DNA of 10,073 nucleotides from DASRAA01 sp036512955. GTDB taxonomy: Bacteria > Acidobacteriota > Terriglobia > Terriglobales > Acidobacteriaceae. The notes beneath the pieces are model-generated. The model was not told the origin of the DNA. It made no database searches and saw nothing but the letters and a program-made list of their open reading frames with translations. Where the stretch lies: positions 1 to 10,073 of the forward strand of contig DATBZX010000180.1 of the NCBI GenBank assembly GCA_036512955.1, read 5' to 3'. The translations under genes and the position numbers were made by a program. How positions within the stretch are numbered: position 1 is the first letter of the stretch; each line of letters starts with the position of its first letter. This document shows positions 1 through 6,188 of this stretch, in pieces.

Positions 1-478
1 GTCTTAGCAGAGAACTCTTTGCATCTCCCACCGTCAGTACGAAGAGGTTGTTGTACTCGGGATCAGCAATCTTTACCGTCGGCCCTCCCAATCCCGCGAT
101 AATCTCCGGCAGCGTGTTGCTGTGCCCGACCACAACCACCACCCCATTCTTCCGGGCGCGGATCGCTTCTATGAGCTGATGCGTATCAGAAACGACCATC
201 GGCTTTACATGCACGCGTTCCGCCAGGGGCGCGGCGGTTTGCTGGGTCCGCTGGAATTCCGTCACGTAGATCGCTTCCACGCCCGAGTTTGCCAGCATCG
301 AGGCAAACAGGTCGGCCCGTTTCTTCCCTGCTTCGGTTAACGGAGGGTTCTTGGGAGGCGCTGCTGCCTTTTCAGCGTGGCGGCTGAGAATCACGGTCAC
401 CTGACACGGAGCCGGTAGAGCAGTCGCCAGGACAGCCAGCCAGAGGACCACGCACAATCGCAAAATGGTTCGCTTCAT
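1..478 (-). CDS. Exported histidine phosphatase family protein (SixA/phosphoglycerate mutase-like), 3' end missing
   Basis: The reading frame runs from an ATG at 478 to the window edge, giving 159 codons with no stop, so the C-terminus lies outside. Residues 1 to about 25 form a signal peptide (KR, then a Leu/Val/Ala stretch, ending ALPAPCQ), which suggests a periplasmic location. The phosphatase signature follows directly: LSRHAEK with Arg33 and His34 (the phospho-accepting His of the RHG-type motif, with Ala in place of the usual Gly), FQRTQQTA with Arg77, and VVGHSNTLP with His119, the second catalytic His. The start is supported by GGAGGA 5 to 10 bases upstream. Family members remove phosphate from small molecules or phosphohistidine proteins; the substrate here cannot be told. 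It is short and compact, closer to SixA-like proteins than to glycolytic mutases. The gene is divergent from the gene at 642. Confidence 0.85.
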   Translation of the reverse strand, partial: MKRTILRLCVVLWLAVLATALPAPCQVTVILSRHAEKAAAPPKNPPLTEAGKKRADLFASMLANSGVEAIYVTEFQRTQQTAAPLAERVHVKPMVVSDTHQLIEAIRARKNGVVVVVGHSNTLPEIIAGLGGPTVKIADPEYNNLFVLTVGDAKSSLLR

Positions 479-641
479 CGTCTCCTCCGCCACAGCTATG
501 TGTCGCAACATCGATCTACCACTTCTAGTCTGACCCAGTTAGCCCGTCAAGCTCCAGGCTGCGCCGAGCCGGAAGACACGTCGCAGTGCTTACCCTCACG
601 GATTTCTCATCAAGCTGCGTGCGGAAGCGTAAGCTACTCTT
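479..641. promoter_or_regulatory. Divergent intergenic region between the histidine phosphatase and the gene at 642
   Basis: These 163 bp separate two divergently transcribed genes, so promoters for both should lie here. The only signal I can place firmly is the GGAGGA ribosome binding site of the minus-strand gene at about 484-489. I could not identify a convincing -35/-10 pair for either direction. The plus-strand start at 642 has only a weak purine stretch (GGAAGCG, about 622-628) upstream. Confidence 0.35.
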
Positions 642-1634
642 ATGCACCTCGCGAAACTCGCCCTTGGGCTCTGCCTTGGTTTTTGCGTATCAGCCGTTGG
701 TCAAAACGCTGGGATATCGGGTCATTCCCGGACTGATCTCGACCGCGACGGCGTTGACGATGCCGTAGAGCAGTCACTCCTCGATCGATTCCTGCCGCAC
801 TTTATAGTAAGCACCGGAGACTGCGATGCAGCCCCTGCGCTGTTCCTCCAGGGCGCACTCGATCCGGTTGCCTTGCAGCAGGACGGAACGATTTACGGAC
901 AGGCCTTTGCTAAATCGGCCTCGGTCGTTGGGCAGAAGGGCGCGCTGGTCGAGTTGCACTTCTATCACTTGTGGCAACATGACTGTGGAAAGACGACTCA
1001 TTCGCTCGATGTGGAACATGTATCGGCATTGGTCACTGCCAACTCAATGACGGCGCCGGCCGCAGATTGGGTGGCCCTGTATTGGTATGCCAGCGCCCGT
1101 CAGGGGACGACCTGCGACAAAAGCCATGCCGCAGGCGCTGGATTAGTGCAAGCCATCGACCGCGGACCCGCCGTCACAATTTCGGCTGGCAAGCATTCGT
1201 CCTATCTTGACAGCACCCTTTGCCAGCAAGGTTGCGGTTCTGATCGTTGTGAGGGCCTCCAGCCTCTTCCGGTGCCCAGAGTCGTTAACCTTGGTGAACC
1301 CAATGCGCCGATGAATGGATCGGATTGGACGGCGTCGCCGCTCTGGGTGCTGCGCGACCAAATGGACAGCGATTTCCCCGAGGTGGTGCTCGCAGAGTTG
1401 CAGGTAAACGGCAACGACCAAGTTCTGCCGATTCGTCCGGCCACACCCGGCGTACAACTAGGGGCCGGAGCCACAGCCAATGCTTTAGCTACGGCTGGCG
1501 AAAGTACCGGTCGTGCGCTGGATTCTGCCGAGCGGCACACCAGCGACGCACTCGATACCAGCGCCCGCTCGGTGGGAACTGCCTTGCGTAAGGCTGCATC
1601 AAGTACCGGGAAATTCCTCGGGTCTGATAAATAA
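642..1634 (+). CDS. Secreted protein with DxDxDG loop, Vps62-like core and 11-residue-repeat tail
   Basis: This is a 330-residue protein. Residues 1-21 look like a signal peptide (HLAK, then a hydrophobic stretch ending SAVGQ). Right after it is DLDRDGVDD (32-40), a calcium-loop-like motif with Asp32, Asp34 and Asp36 as in dockerin or thrombospondin-3 repeats. The core has LHFYHLWQHDCG (105-116), LDVEHVSAL (122-130) and GPAVTISAGKHSSYL (175-189), then a Cys-rich stretch (Cys194, 198, 203). The order 'aromatic strand, D-W/V-EHV, G-x-H-x-SY' resembles the Vps62/DUF946-type fold (DGDWEHV ... GSHASY), but this is by eye and the Trp is replaced by Val. Residues 278-330 are an 11-residue repeat with Leu at 282, 293, 304, 315 and 326. 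I do not know a function; a secreted or envelope protein is likely. The start is chosen because it gives a full signal peptide, although the ribosome binding site is weak. The stop lies 11 bp from the convergent AmrS gene. Confidence 0.8.
   Translation: MHLAKLALGLCLGFCVSAVGQNAGISGHSRTDLDRDGVDDAVEQSLLDRFLPHFIVSTGDCDAAPALFLQGALDPVALQQDGTIYGQAFAKSASVVGQKGALVELHFYHLWQHDCGKTTHSLDVEHVSALVTANSMTAPAADWVALYWYASARQGTTCDKSHAAGAGLVQAIDRGPAVTISAGKHSSYLDSTLCQQGCGSDRCEGLQPLPVPRVVNLGEPNAPMNGSDWTASPLWVLRDQMDSDFPEVVLAELQVNGNDQVLPIRPATPGVQLGAGATANALATAGESTGRALDSAERHTSDALDTSARSVGTALRKAASSTGKFLGSDK
1473..1631 (+). repeat. Tandem 33-bp-period coding repeat (five 11-residue units)
   Basis: The last 53 codons of the gene at 642 fall into units of exactly 11 residues: TANALATAGES, TGRALDSAERH, TSDALDTSARS, VGTALRKAASS and the partial TGKFLGSDK. 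The loose consensus is T-G-x-A-L-x-x-A-x-x-S. Leu (fifth position) recurs every 11 residues and Ala precedes it in four of five units. Such hendecads usually make amphipathic helices or right-handed coiled coils. The DNA copies are diverged, so this is an old repeat, not a recent slippage product. Confidence 0.7.
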
Positions 1635-1645
1635 GGGAGAGCGTC

Positions 1646-2740
1646 CTAACCCGCTGCCGCTGCGCTAACCCACTCGCGACGCTTCCCTGCTTCGGCCTTC
1701 GTGAATACGCCTGCACTGCGCGTCCCGCACTTGGCGCAGCAACCATCCTTCAACTTATTCGCCGTCACCGAATGCCACGAGCGGGTGATCACCACCTGCT
1801 TGCATCCCGGACAAATCGTGTTTCCGCCATCGGAATAAATATTGCCTTCATAGACATACTTCAAGCCCATCTGCATCGCCATGCGGCGGGCGCGATGCAG
1901 CGTTTCCGGTGGAGTAGGAGGCTTGTCCTGCAACTTGAAATCGGGATGGAACGCCGTGAAGTGCAGCGGCACGTCATCGCCCAGGTTCTCCAGTACCCAG
2001 TCGCAGAGTTGCTTGAATTCGGAATCATCGTCGTTCAGCGTGGGGATGATGAGGTTCGTGATCTCGAACCACACGCCGGTCTCGTGGCGCAGCCACTTCA
2101 GCACATCGAGAACCGGTTGCAGGTGCGTCAGCGTGACCTTGGAATAGAACGTCTCGGTGAAGGCTTTCAGGTCGATGTTGGCGGCATCGATATGTCGGTA
2201 GATGTCGAAAAACGCTTCGCGGGTGACGTAGCCGTTGGAAACCATCACGGTGTTAACGCCAGCTTCGTGGGCTTCGCGCGCGATGTCGATAACGTATTCG
2301 CCCCAGATGGTCGGCTCGTTGTAGGTGAAGGCGATGCTCGGCGACCGATGCTCGAGCGCGAGCCCGACCACATCACTCGGCGAAAGATCGGCGGAGCGGA
2401 GCTGGTCGGACTTGGCTTTGGAGATGTCCCAGTTCTGGCAGAAGACGCAGCCCATATTGCAGCCGGCGGTGCCCATCGAAAGAATTTTCGTTCCCGGAAA
2501 GAAGTGATTGAGCGGCTTCTTCTCGATGGGATCGATGGCGACGGCTGCGGGATGTCCGTAAGCGAGTTGAACCAGCCGACCACTTTCATTTTTGCGGATG
2601 AAGCAGAAGCCGTGCTGGCCTTCGCCGATGTGGCAGTGACGCGGGCAGAGGTAGCAGTGTAGACGGCCATCGGACATGGTGTCCCACCAACGGGCTTCAT
2701 GAACATTACGGATCGGCCGCTCAGGTGCTGTTAACTGCAT
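1646..2740 (-). CDS. amrS: AmmeMemoRadiSam system radical SAM enzyme (AmrS)
   Basis: This 364-residue protein is a near full-length match to the AmrS family (pyruvate formate-lyase-activating-enzyme-like, typically around 340 residues). An N-terminal Cys cluster CYLCPRHC...GFC (Cys29, 32, 36, 46) precedes the radical SAM motif GCNMGCVFC (Cys94, 98, 101), which binds the 4Fe-4S cluster that cleaves S-adenosylmethionine. The family block FTYNEPTIWGEY is at 138-149, VSNGYV at 167-172 and ANIDLKAF at 187-194. A C-terminal zinc-ribbon-like pair, CPGC (310-313) and CAKC (335-338), is also present. It should be a cytoplasmic iron-sulfur enzyme; its physiological substrate is unsettled. The family is named for co-occurrence with AMMECR1 and MEMO proteins, but neither is in this window. 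The ATG at 2740 has only a G-rich GGGCGG upstream. A TAAAAT on the minus strand (2758-2763) is a possible -10 element. Confidence 0.93.
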   Translation of the reverse strand: MQLTAPERPIRNVHEARWWDTMSDGRLHCYLCPRHCHIGEGQHGFCFIRKNESGRLVQLAYGHPAAVAIDPIEKKPLNHFFPGTKILSMGTAGCNMGCVFCQNWDISKAKSDQLRSADLSPSDVVGLALEHRSPSIAFTYNEPTIWGEYVIDIAREAHEAGVNTVMVSNGYVTREAFFDIYRHIDAANIDLKAFTETFYSKVTLTHLQPVLDVLKWLRHETGVWFEITNLIIPTLNDDDSEFKQLCDWVLENLGDDVPLHFTAFHPDFKLQDKPPTPPETLHRARRMAMQMGLKYVYEGNIYSDGGNTICPGCKQVVITRSWHSVTANKLKDGCCAKCGTRSAGVFTKAEAGKRREWVSAAAAG

Positions 2741-2848
2741 GGTAACCGCCCGCCCCTATTTTAGCGCGGAAATGAGAGTGTTTTTGAGCAAAGAAGGTCC
2801 TTGCCGAAGTTCCTCTGCTGGTACAGACTGAAGCGGAGGAAGACAGCT
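2741..2848. promoter_or_regulatory. Divergent promoter region between amrS and the beta-propeller-like gene
   Basis: This 108 bp interval must hold the start signals of two divergent genes. On the plus strand GGAGGA at 2835-2840 sits 8 bases before ATG 2849. On the minus strand TAAAAT (2763 to 2758) is a plausible -10 element, but no good -35 partner lies 16 to 18 bases from it. No palindromic operator was seen. Confidence 0.35.
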
Positions 2849-3901
2849 ATGGAATGGTACATGCAGCGACTCGGTTTACTTGTGCTCGCTTTACCACTCC
2901 TGATTCCCATTCCATGCTTGACACAGGACACGCCGCAGGTCCTGTATAGCGTGCCTCTTCCGGGGGAGCTAACGTACGGAACTGAATATCCTCATTGGCA
3001 GTGGGAACCGGGAATGGTCCGCTGCGGATCAGGTGGAGATATAACAGTCGTTCGCACTTCGCATCACGAGCTTTTGAAAGTTGGCCCGAACGGTGCCGTG
3101 GTGCTTAGAATCGAAGTTTCTGGCTTGGCCGGTCTGGGAGACGCACGGGTGAATTCCTTTGCTCCGGGACCGAATGGCGAGACTTATGTCCTGGCGAGCC
3201 ATGTCACTGTTATCGAACTCAAGCGAGCCGATCCTACTAAGCCACCCAGGCGAACGGAAAAGACTTGGGACTTGCGTCCTACACTCCTTCGCTTCGATGC
3301 GAATGGTACGCTCATCGACGGCAAGCGATTAGGGCGCGCATATCAAGTTCCTTGGTTTGACGTCTTCGATTCCGGCGACTTCATCGTGCTGGACGGAGCA
3401 TGGGGAAAAAATCCAACCGCCTGGATTTACTCAGCCGATGGAATTCCAATGAAGCGGATTGACCTTACAACATCCGCGCTCGGCGGGCACTCCTCCGACG
3501 GACCTAGCGAGGTTTTCGTCTTTGCATCTGGCGACAAAGCGTTTTTGTTCGCTCAGTGGTATGAACCAACGGACAAGGTGCGAGCTGCCGTAGCGACTGT
3601 TTCTCGTGATGGAGAGGTCGTGAGTAGCGAAGTTGTGAAACTTCCCAAGGGATACAGCCTCAGAGATCCACGACGACAGGGCGAGCACCTCTTCGGCAGC
3701 TTGCAAATACAAGCGGACGGAGACCCGAAGTTGGGAGAACCCTACGTCGAGGTTGACCCGCAATCCGGGGACCTGCGCAAATATGAAACGGAACCAAACC
3801 GTAACTTCCCAGCGTGCGACACGCCCGAAGGAATGAGTTTCTTTAATCTGGCTAGCCAGACACTGGAGGTCATTCAACTGAAAGCGCAGTCAAATCCGTA
3901 A
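2849..3901 (+). CDS. Secreted hypothetical protein, probable beta-propeller fold
   Basis: I chose ATG 2849 because GGAGGA lies 8 bases upstream and a signal peptide follows (hydrophobic 8-22, ending PCLTQ); an in-frame TTG at 2801 would add 16 residues before it with no comparable ribosome binding site. The 350-residue protein has no recognised catalytic motif. It shows repeated short units of hydrophobic strand, Asn/Asp-Gly turn, hydrophobic strand: KVGPNGAVVL (78-87), APGPNGETYVLA (105-116), RFDANGTLIDG (148-158), IYSADGIPMKRIDL (193-206), VSRDGEVVSSEVV (251-263) and DPQSGDLRKYE (303-313). This spacing is typical of six- to eight-bladed beta-propellers (NHL/PQQ/YncE-like). Function is unknown; ligand or protein binding outside the cytoplasm is the likely use. 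It is a single-gene unit, divergent from amrS. The fold assignment is inference. Confidence 0.8.
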   Translation: MEWYMQRLGLLVLALPLLIPIPCLTQDTPQVLYSVPLPGELTYGTEYPHWQWEPGMVRCGSGGDITVVRTSHHELLKVGPNGAVVLRIEVSGLAGLGDARVNSFAPGPNGETYVLASHVTVIELKRADPTKPPRRTEKTWDLRPTLLRFDANGTLIDGKRLGRAYQVPWFDVFDSGDFIVLDGAWGKNPTAWIYSADGIPMKRIDLTTSALGGHSSDGPSEVFVFASGDKAFLFAQWYEPTDKVRAAVATVSRDGEVVSSEVVKLPKGYSLRDPRRQGEHLFGSLQIQADGDPKLGEPYVEVDPQSGDLRKYETEPNRNFPACDTPEGMSFFNLASQTLEVIQLKAQSNP

Positions 3902-4207
3902 CATAAGATTTAAATCAGAAGCTAGAATTTCAAAAGGGGGCGGTGGGCGCCTATTGGGGTTGCTGTCGGGGTTGCGGCGCCCACCTGATTTGGGTTACTC
4001 GTATAGACGCATTCTGCCCCAAAAAGTCGCGAAAAGCACGTGGAAAACACTTTAATTTTACAGTTCTTCACAAACGGTACGGTTTCGACCCCAAAAGTTC
4101 TATTTCGGGAACTTCTGGGCGCAGCGGACGAAAGATACTTCAACAAGCCATCTTTGCACCGCCTTCGATTCCTGCAACTTTCGTGACCGCTCCACCCTCT
4201 CCCTGGT
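3902..4207. other. Gene-free interval of about 300 bp, more AT-rich than its flanks
   Basis: This lies between the converging 3' ends of the genes at 2849 and 6028. It holds the perfect inverted repeat at 3942-3985 and, further right, an AT-richer stretch around 4020-4130. Open frames cross it on both strands (plus 3943-4221; minus 4146-3922), but neither resembles a known protein and both look like chance frames. No tRNA or other RNA gene was recognised. Confidence 0.6.
3942..3985. repeat. Perfect 10 bp inverted repeat with a duplicated loop, possible terminator
   Basis: GGTGGGCGCC (3942-3951) pairs exactly with GGCGCCCACC (3976-3985), leaving a 24-base loop. The loop is two 12-base near-copies, TATTGGGGTTGC and TGTCGGGGTTGC. 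It starts 41 bases after the stop of the plus-strand gene at 2849. Read on the minus strand the stem is followed by CGCCCCCTTTTG, a short T-run, so it could help end minus-strand transcripts; on the plus strand there is no T-tract. Its role is uncertain. Confidence 0.6.
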
Positions 4208-6028
4208 TCACGGCAGAATGATTTTCTCCAAATACTCTATGGGCAATGCTCCCTGATCGAGCGCCTTGTTGTGAAACTCCTCCAGCGTGAAGCTACTGCC
4301 TTTTGCCGCCTGATACTTCTTGCGCAACTCCCACCACTGCCGCGATCCGGTGAAGTACGTTGGCAACTGTGTGGAGGTCAACTTCGCGCGCTGCAGTTTG
4401 CCCTCCGCCTCGGCCTGGGTCTGGAAGGTATCGTTCAGCATCAAGTCCATGGCCTGCTGGTCGGTCATGTGCATGGTCTGCATGCGAATGTCGAGGATGG
4501 TGTTGGCAATCGCGCGCAACATGATCTTGCGCCGCACCAGCAGAAACTTCGGACTGTGGTCCAGATAGCCTTCGTCTGTCATCACATCCGCGATGTATTC
4601 GGCCCATCCCTCGACGTAGGCCCCGTTCCCCAGCAAGCTGCGCAGCACGCGACGGGTTGGCGGCTGTACATCGTCGGCATGCTCGGCTTGCACGTAGTGT
4701 CCCGGCAGGGCCTCGTGAATCGTGAGCCACTTCAGAGCGTAATCGTTGTACTCGCGCAACCTGCTCTCGGCTTTGGCCTCTGGCGTCTTGGGATCGATGG
4801 GCGTCACCCAGTACTGCGCTTCCGCGCCCGGCTCGAGCGGCGGCGCCGAGTGGAATCCCCCGACGGAATAGCTGGCGCGCATGAACTCGGGAGTGGGAAT
4901 GACTTTAAGGTTGTCACGGCTGCCCAGCGAAACGATCTTCTTTTCGCGGATGAACTGCTTGAGGCCTGCGACGTCGGCCCTGGCCGCTTCGACGAGTTGA
5001 TCGCGCCGGGGATGCTCGTCGCTGATCTTGGCGATCACCGCTCCGATGATTTTGTTCTCGCGCTCGCGCGCCGGCAGTTTGCTGTAGTCGTCCTGCCCGG
5101 GATACATCTGCTTATAAAGCGGCAGCGCGACCTGCATCATCTCGGTTCGCAGGCGCTTAAGTTCGGCCTCAGCGTCGGCTAGCAACTGGTCGGGAGTAAT
5201 GGACGTCTCCATCACGTAGTGGAATTTCTCCGCGTACCACTCCTTTCCCAGCCGCCAGTCGCGGCCGTTCGTGGGACGCTTCGCCAGGTCGTTCTGCATC
5301 CATGCGGTGAAGTCGGCCAGCGCCTTCTTGGCCGCAGGAGCCACCTTTTCGTACTGCGCTTTCAACGGCGATCCCGCAGGAATGTCGGCTGCAACCGAAT
5401 CGACGAGGTTGATGTTGCCCTCGTTCTCCTCCACCGCTGTCGAGATGAAGATGGGATCGGCGTCGGTGAGCACAGCTTTCGCCTGCTCAAGTACGCGCGG
5501 GATTTGCCCAATGCGGGAGACCACGTGTCCCACGCGAACGTCCTTCGAGGCGTACTCCTGAGTGAGCGGAAGAAACAGCGCGTTTCCCACCAGTTCTACG
5601 TACACCTGAGGCTGGTGCTTATAGCTCTGGATGTGCTCGTATTCCAGCAGGATCAGCGCGATGTTGTCGTCAATCAGCCGGTAGTCAGCGGCGTCCTGCG
5701 CATTGAGCGAGGCGACTGGGGTTTCCTTCTGGAAGCGCGCCCGCCATGTGCGATAGAACTCTTCCGCTACCGCAACTTGTCTGGCGCTGACATCGTCAAG
5801 CTCGGCATCGAGTTCAATGACTTTGCCACTCTTGGGATCTTTGTATTGATGCAAGCCCGCATACGACGCGTTGACCGGAGACAACGCGAGCGACTCTTTC
5901 ACGAACTGATCGGTGAGTTGGGCGAATGCCGCATTACCCGTAGCTGCTGCCATCTGCTTTGAACCTTGTGCTCCGGCAACGGAACATACCGCCAGGAAGA
6001 AAACAACGCAAATCGGCGCATATCGCAT
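4208..6028 (-). CDS. Exported DUF885 family protein, putative zinc metallopeptidase
   Basis: From ATG 6028 this is a 606-residue protein with a signal peptide (MRYAPICVVFFLAVCSVAGA), so it probably acts in the periplasm or outside. The DUF885 signature is clear: TIHEALPGHYVQ around His438, Glu439 and His444 (an HExxxGH zinc-binding and catalytic motif), VEGWAEY with Glu473 and Glu477 as candidate third ligand, a His in HMTDQQA (about 520) and QLPTYFTGSRQWWELR (about 554-569). Length matches the family (550 to 620). DUF885 proteins are thought to be peptidases distantly related to M32-type carboxypeptidases; substrates are mostly unknown. An in-frame TTG at 6058 would add 10 residues, but it overlaps a TATACT promoter-like element, and ATG 6028 has AGAGG and AAGG upstream, so the shorter start is preferred. 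All expected motif residues are present. Confidence 0.92.
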   Translation of the reverse strand: MRYAPICVVFFLAVCSVAGAQGSKQMAAATGNAAFAQLTDQFVKESLALSPVNASYAGLHQYKDPKSGKVIELDAELDDVSARQVAVAEEFYRTWRARFQKETPVASLNAQDAADYRLIDDNIALILLEYEHIQSYKHQPQVYVELVGNALFLPLTQEYASKDVRVGHVVSRIGQIPRVLEQAKAVLTDADPIFISTAVEENEGNINLVDSVAADIPAGSPLKAQYEKVAPAAKKALADFTAWMQNDLAKRPTNGRDWRLGKEWYAEKFHYVMETSITPDQLLADAEAELKRLRTEMMQVALPLYKQMYPGQDDYSKLPARERENKIIGAVIAKISDEHPRRDQLVEAARADVAGLKQFIREKKIVSLGSRDNLKVIPTPEFMRASYSVGGFHSAPPLEPGAEAQYWVTPIDPKTPEAKAESRLREYNDYALKWLTIHEALPGHYVQAEHADDVQPPTRRVLRSLLGNGAYVEGWAEYIADVMTDEGYLDHSPKFLLVRRKIMLRAIANTILDIRMQTMHMTDQQAMDLMLNDTFQTQAEAEGKLQRAKLTSTQLPTYFTGSRQWWELRKKYQAAKGSSFTLEEFHNKALDQGALPIEYLEKIILP

Positions 6029-6057
6029 AAGACCTTGCCTCTCGTAAGGAACCGCCA

Positions 6058-6063
6058 AGTATA
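6058..6063 (-). promoter_or_regulatory. Candidate -10 element (TATACT) for the DUF885 gene
   Basis: On the minus strand TATACT differs from the sigma-70 consensus TATAAT at one base and lies about 30 bases before ATG 6028. No strong -35 box sits 17 bases upstream (GGGTCT is there). If it is used, transcription starts near 6051, which rules out the TTG at 6058 as start codon. Confidence 0.35.
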
Positions 6064-6088
6064 AATCCTGCTTTGGGAAGAGACCCAG

Positions 6089-6103
6089 GAACGGTTCGCG
6101 AAC
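6089..6103. promoter_or_regulatory. GAAC/GTTC palindrome cluster, candidate operator
   Basis: GAACGGTTCGCGAAC contains two overlapping perfect palindromes, GAAC-G-GTTC (6089-6097) and GTTCGCGAAC (6094-6103). It lies in the divergent promoter region between the DUF885 and patatin genes, about 26 bases upstream of the TATACT element on the minus strand and about 86 bases before the patatin ATG. Position and symmetry suggest a dimeric regulator site; the regulator is unknown. Confidence 0.35.
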
Positions 6104-6188
6104 TTTCTTTCCGCACAGCCCAGAACAGTGCTACAGTGCGCCTGTCCATCAATCGCATCTTAAGTTTCACCTATCAACTGGAGGCATT

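Noticed and set aside
1772..2662. A 296-codon open frame on the plus strand opposite amrS
   Set aside because: It lies wholly antisense to a clearly recognised gene and shows no known domain; long antisense frames are expected opposite GC-rich genes.
2801..2848. An upstream TTG start for the propeller-like gene
   Set aside because: It would put 16 charged residues before the signal peptide and has no good ribosome binding site, unlike ATG 2849.
3943..4221. A GTG-started 92-codon frame with CCRGC-type Cys residues, preceded by a G-rich AAAGGGGG
   Set aside because: The start lies inside the perfect inverted repeat, the spacing to the purine run is too short, codon use is unlike the neighbours, and it overlaps the end of the DUF885 gene. 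It is probably chance.
4271..5182. A 303-codon open frame on the plus strand opposite the DUF885 gene, with another at 5219-5962
   Set aside because: Both mirror the DUF885 coding sequence, have no protein-like motifs, and are explained by third-position GC bias.
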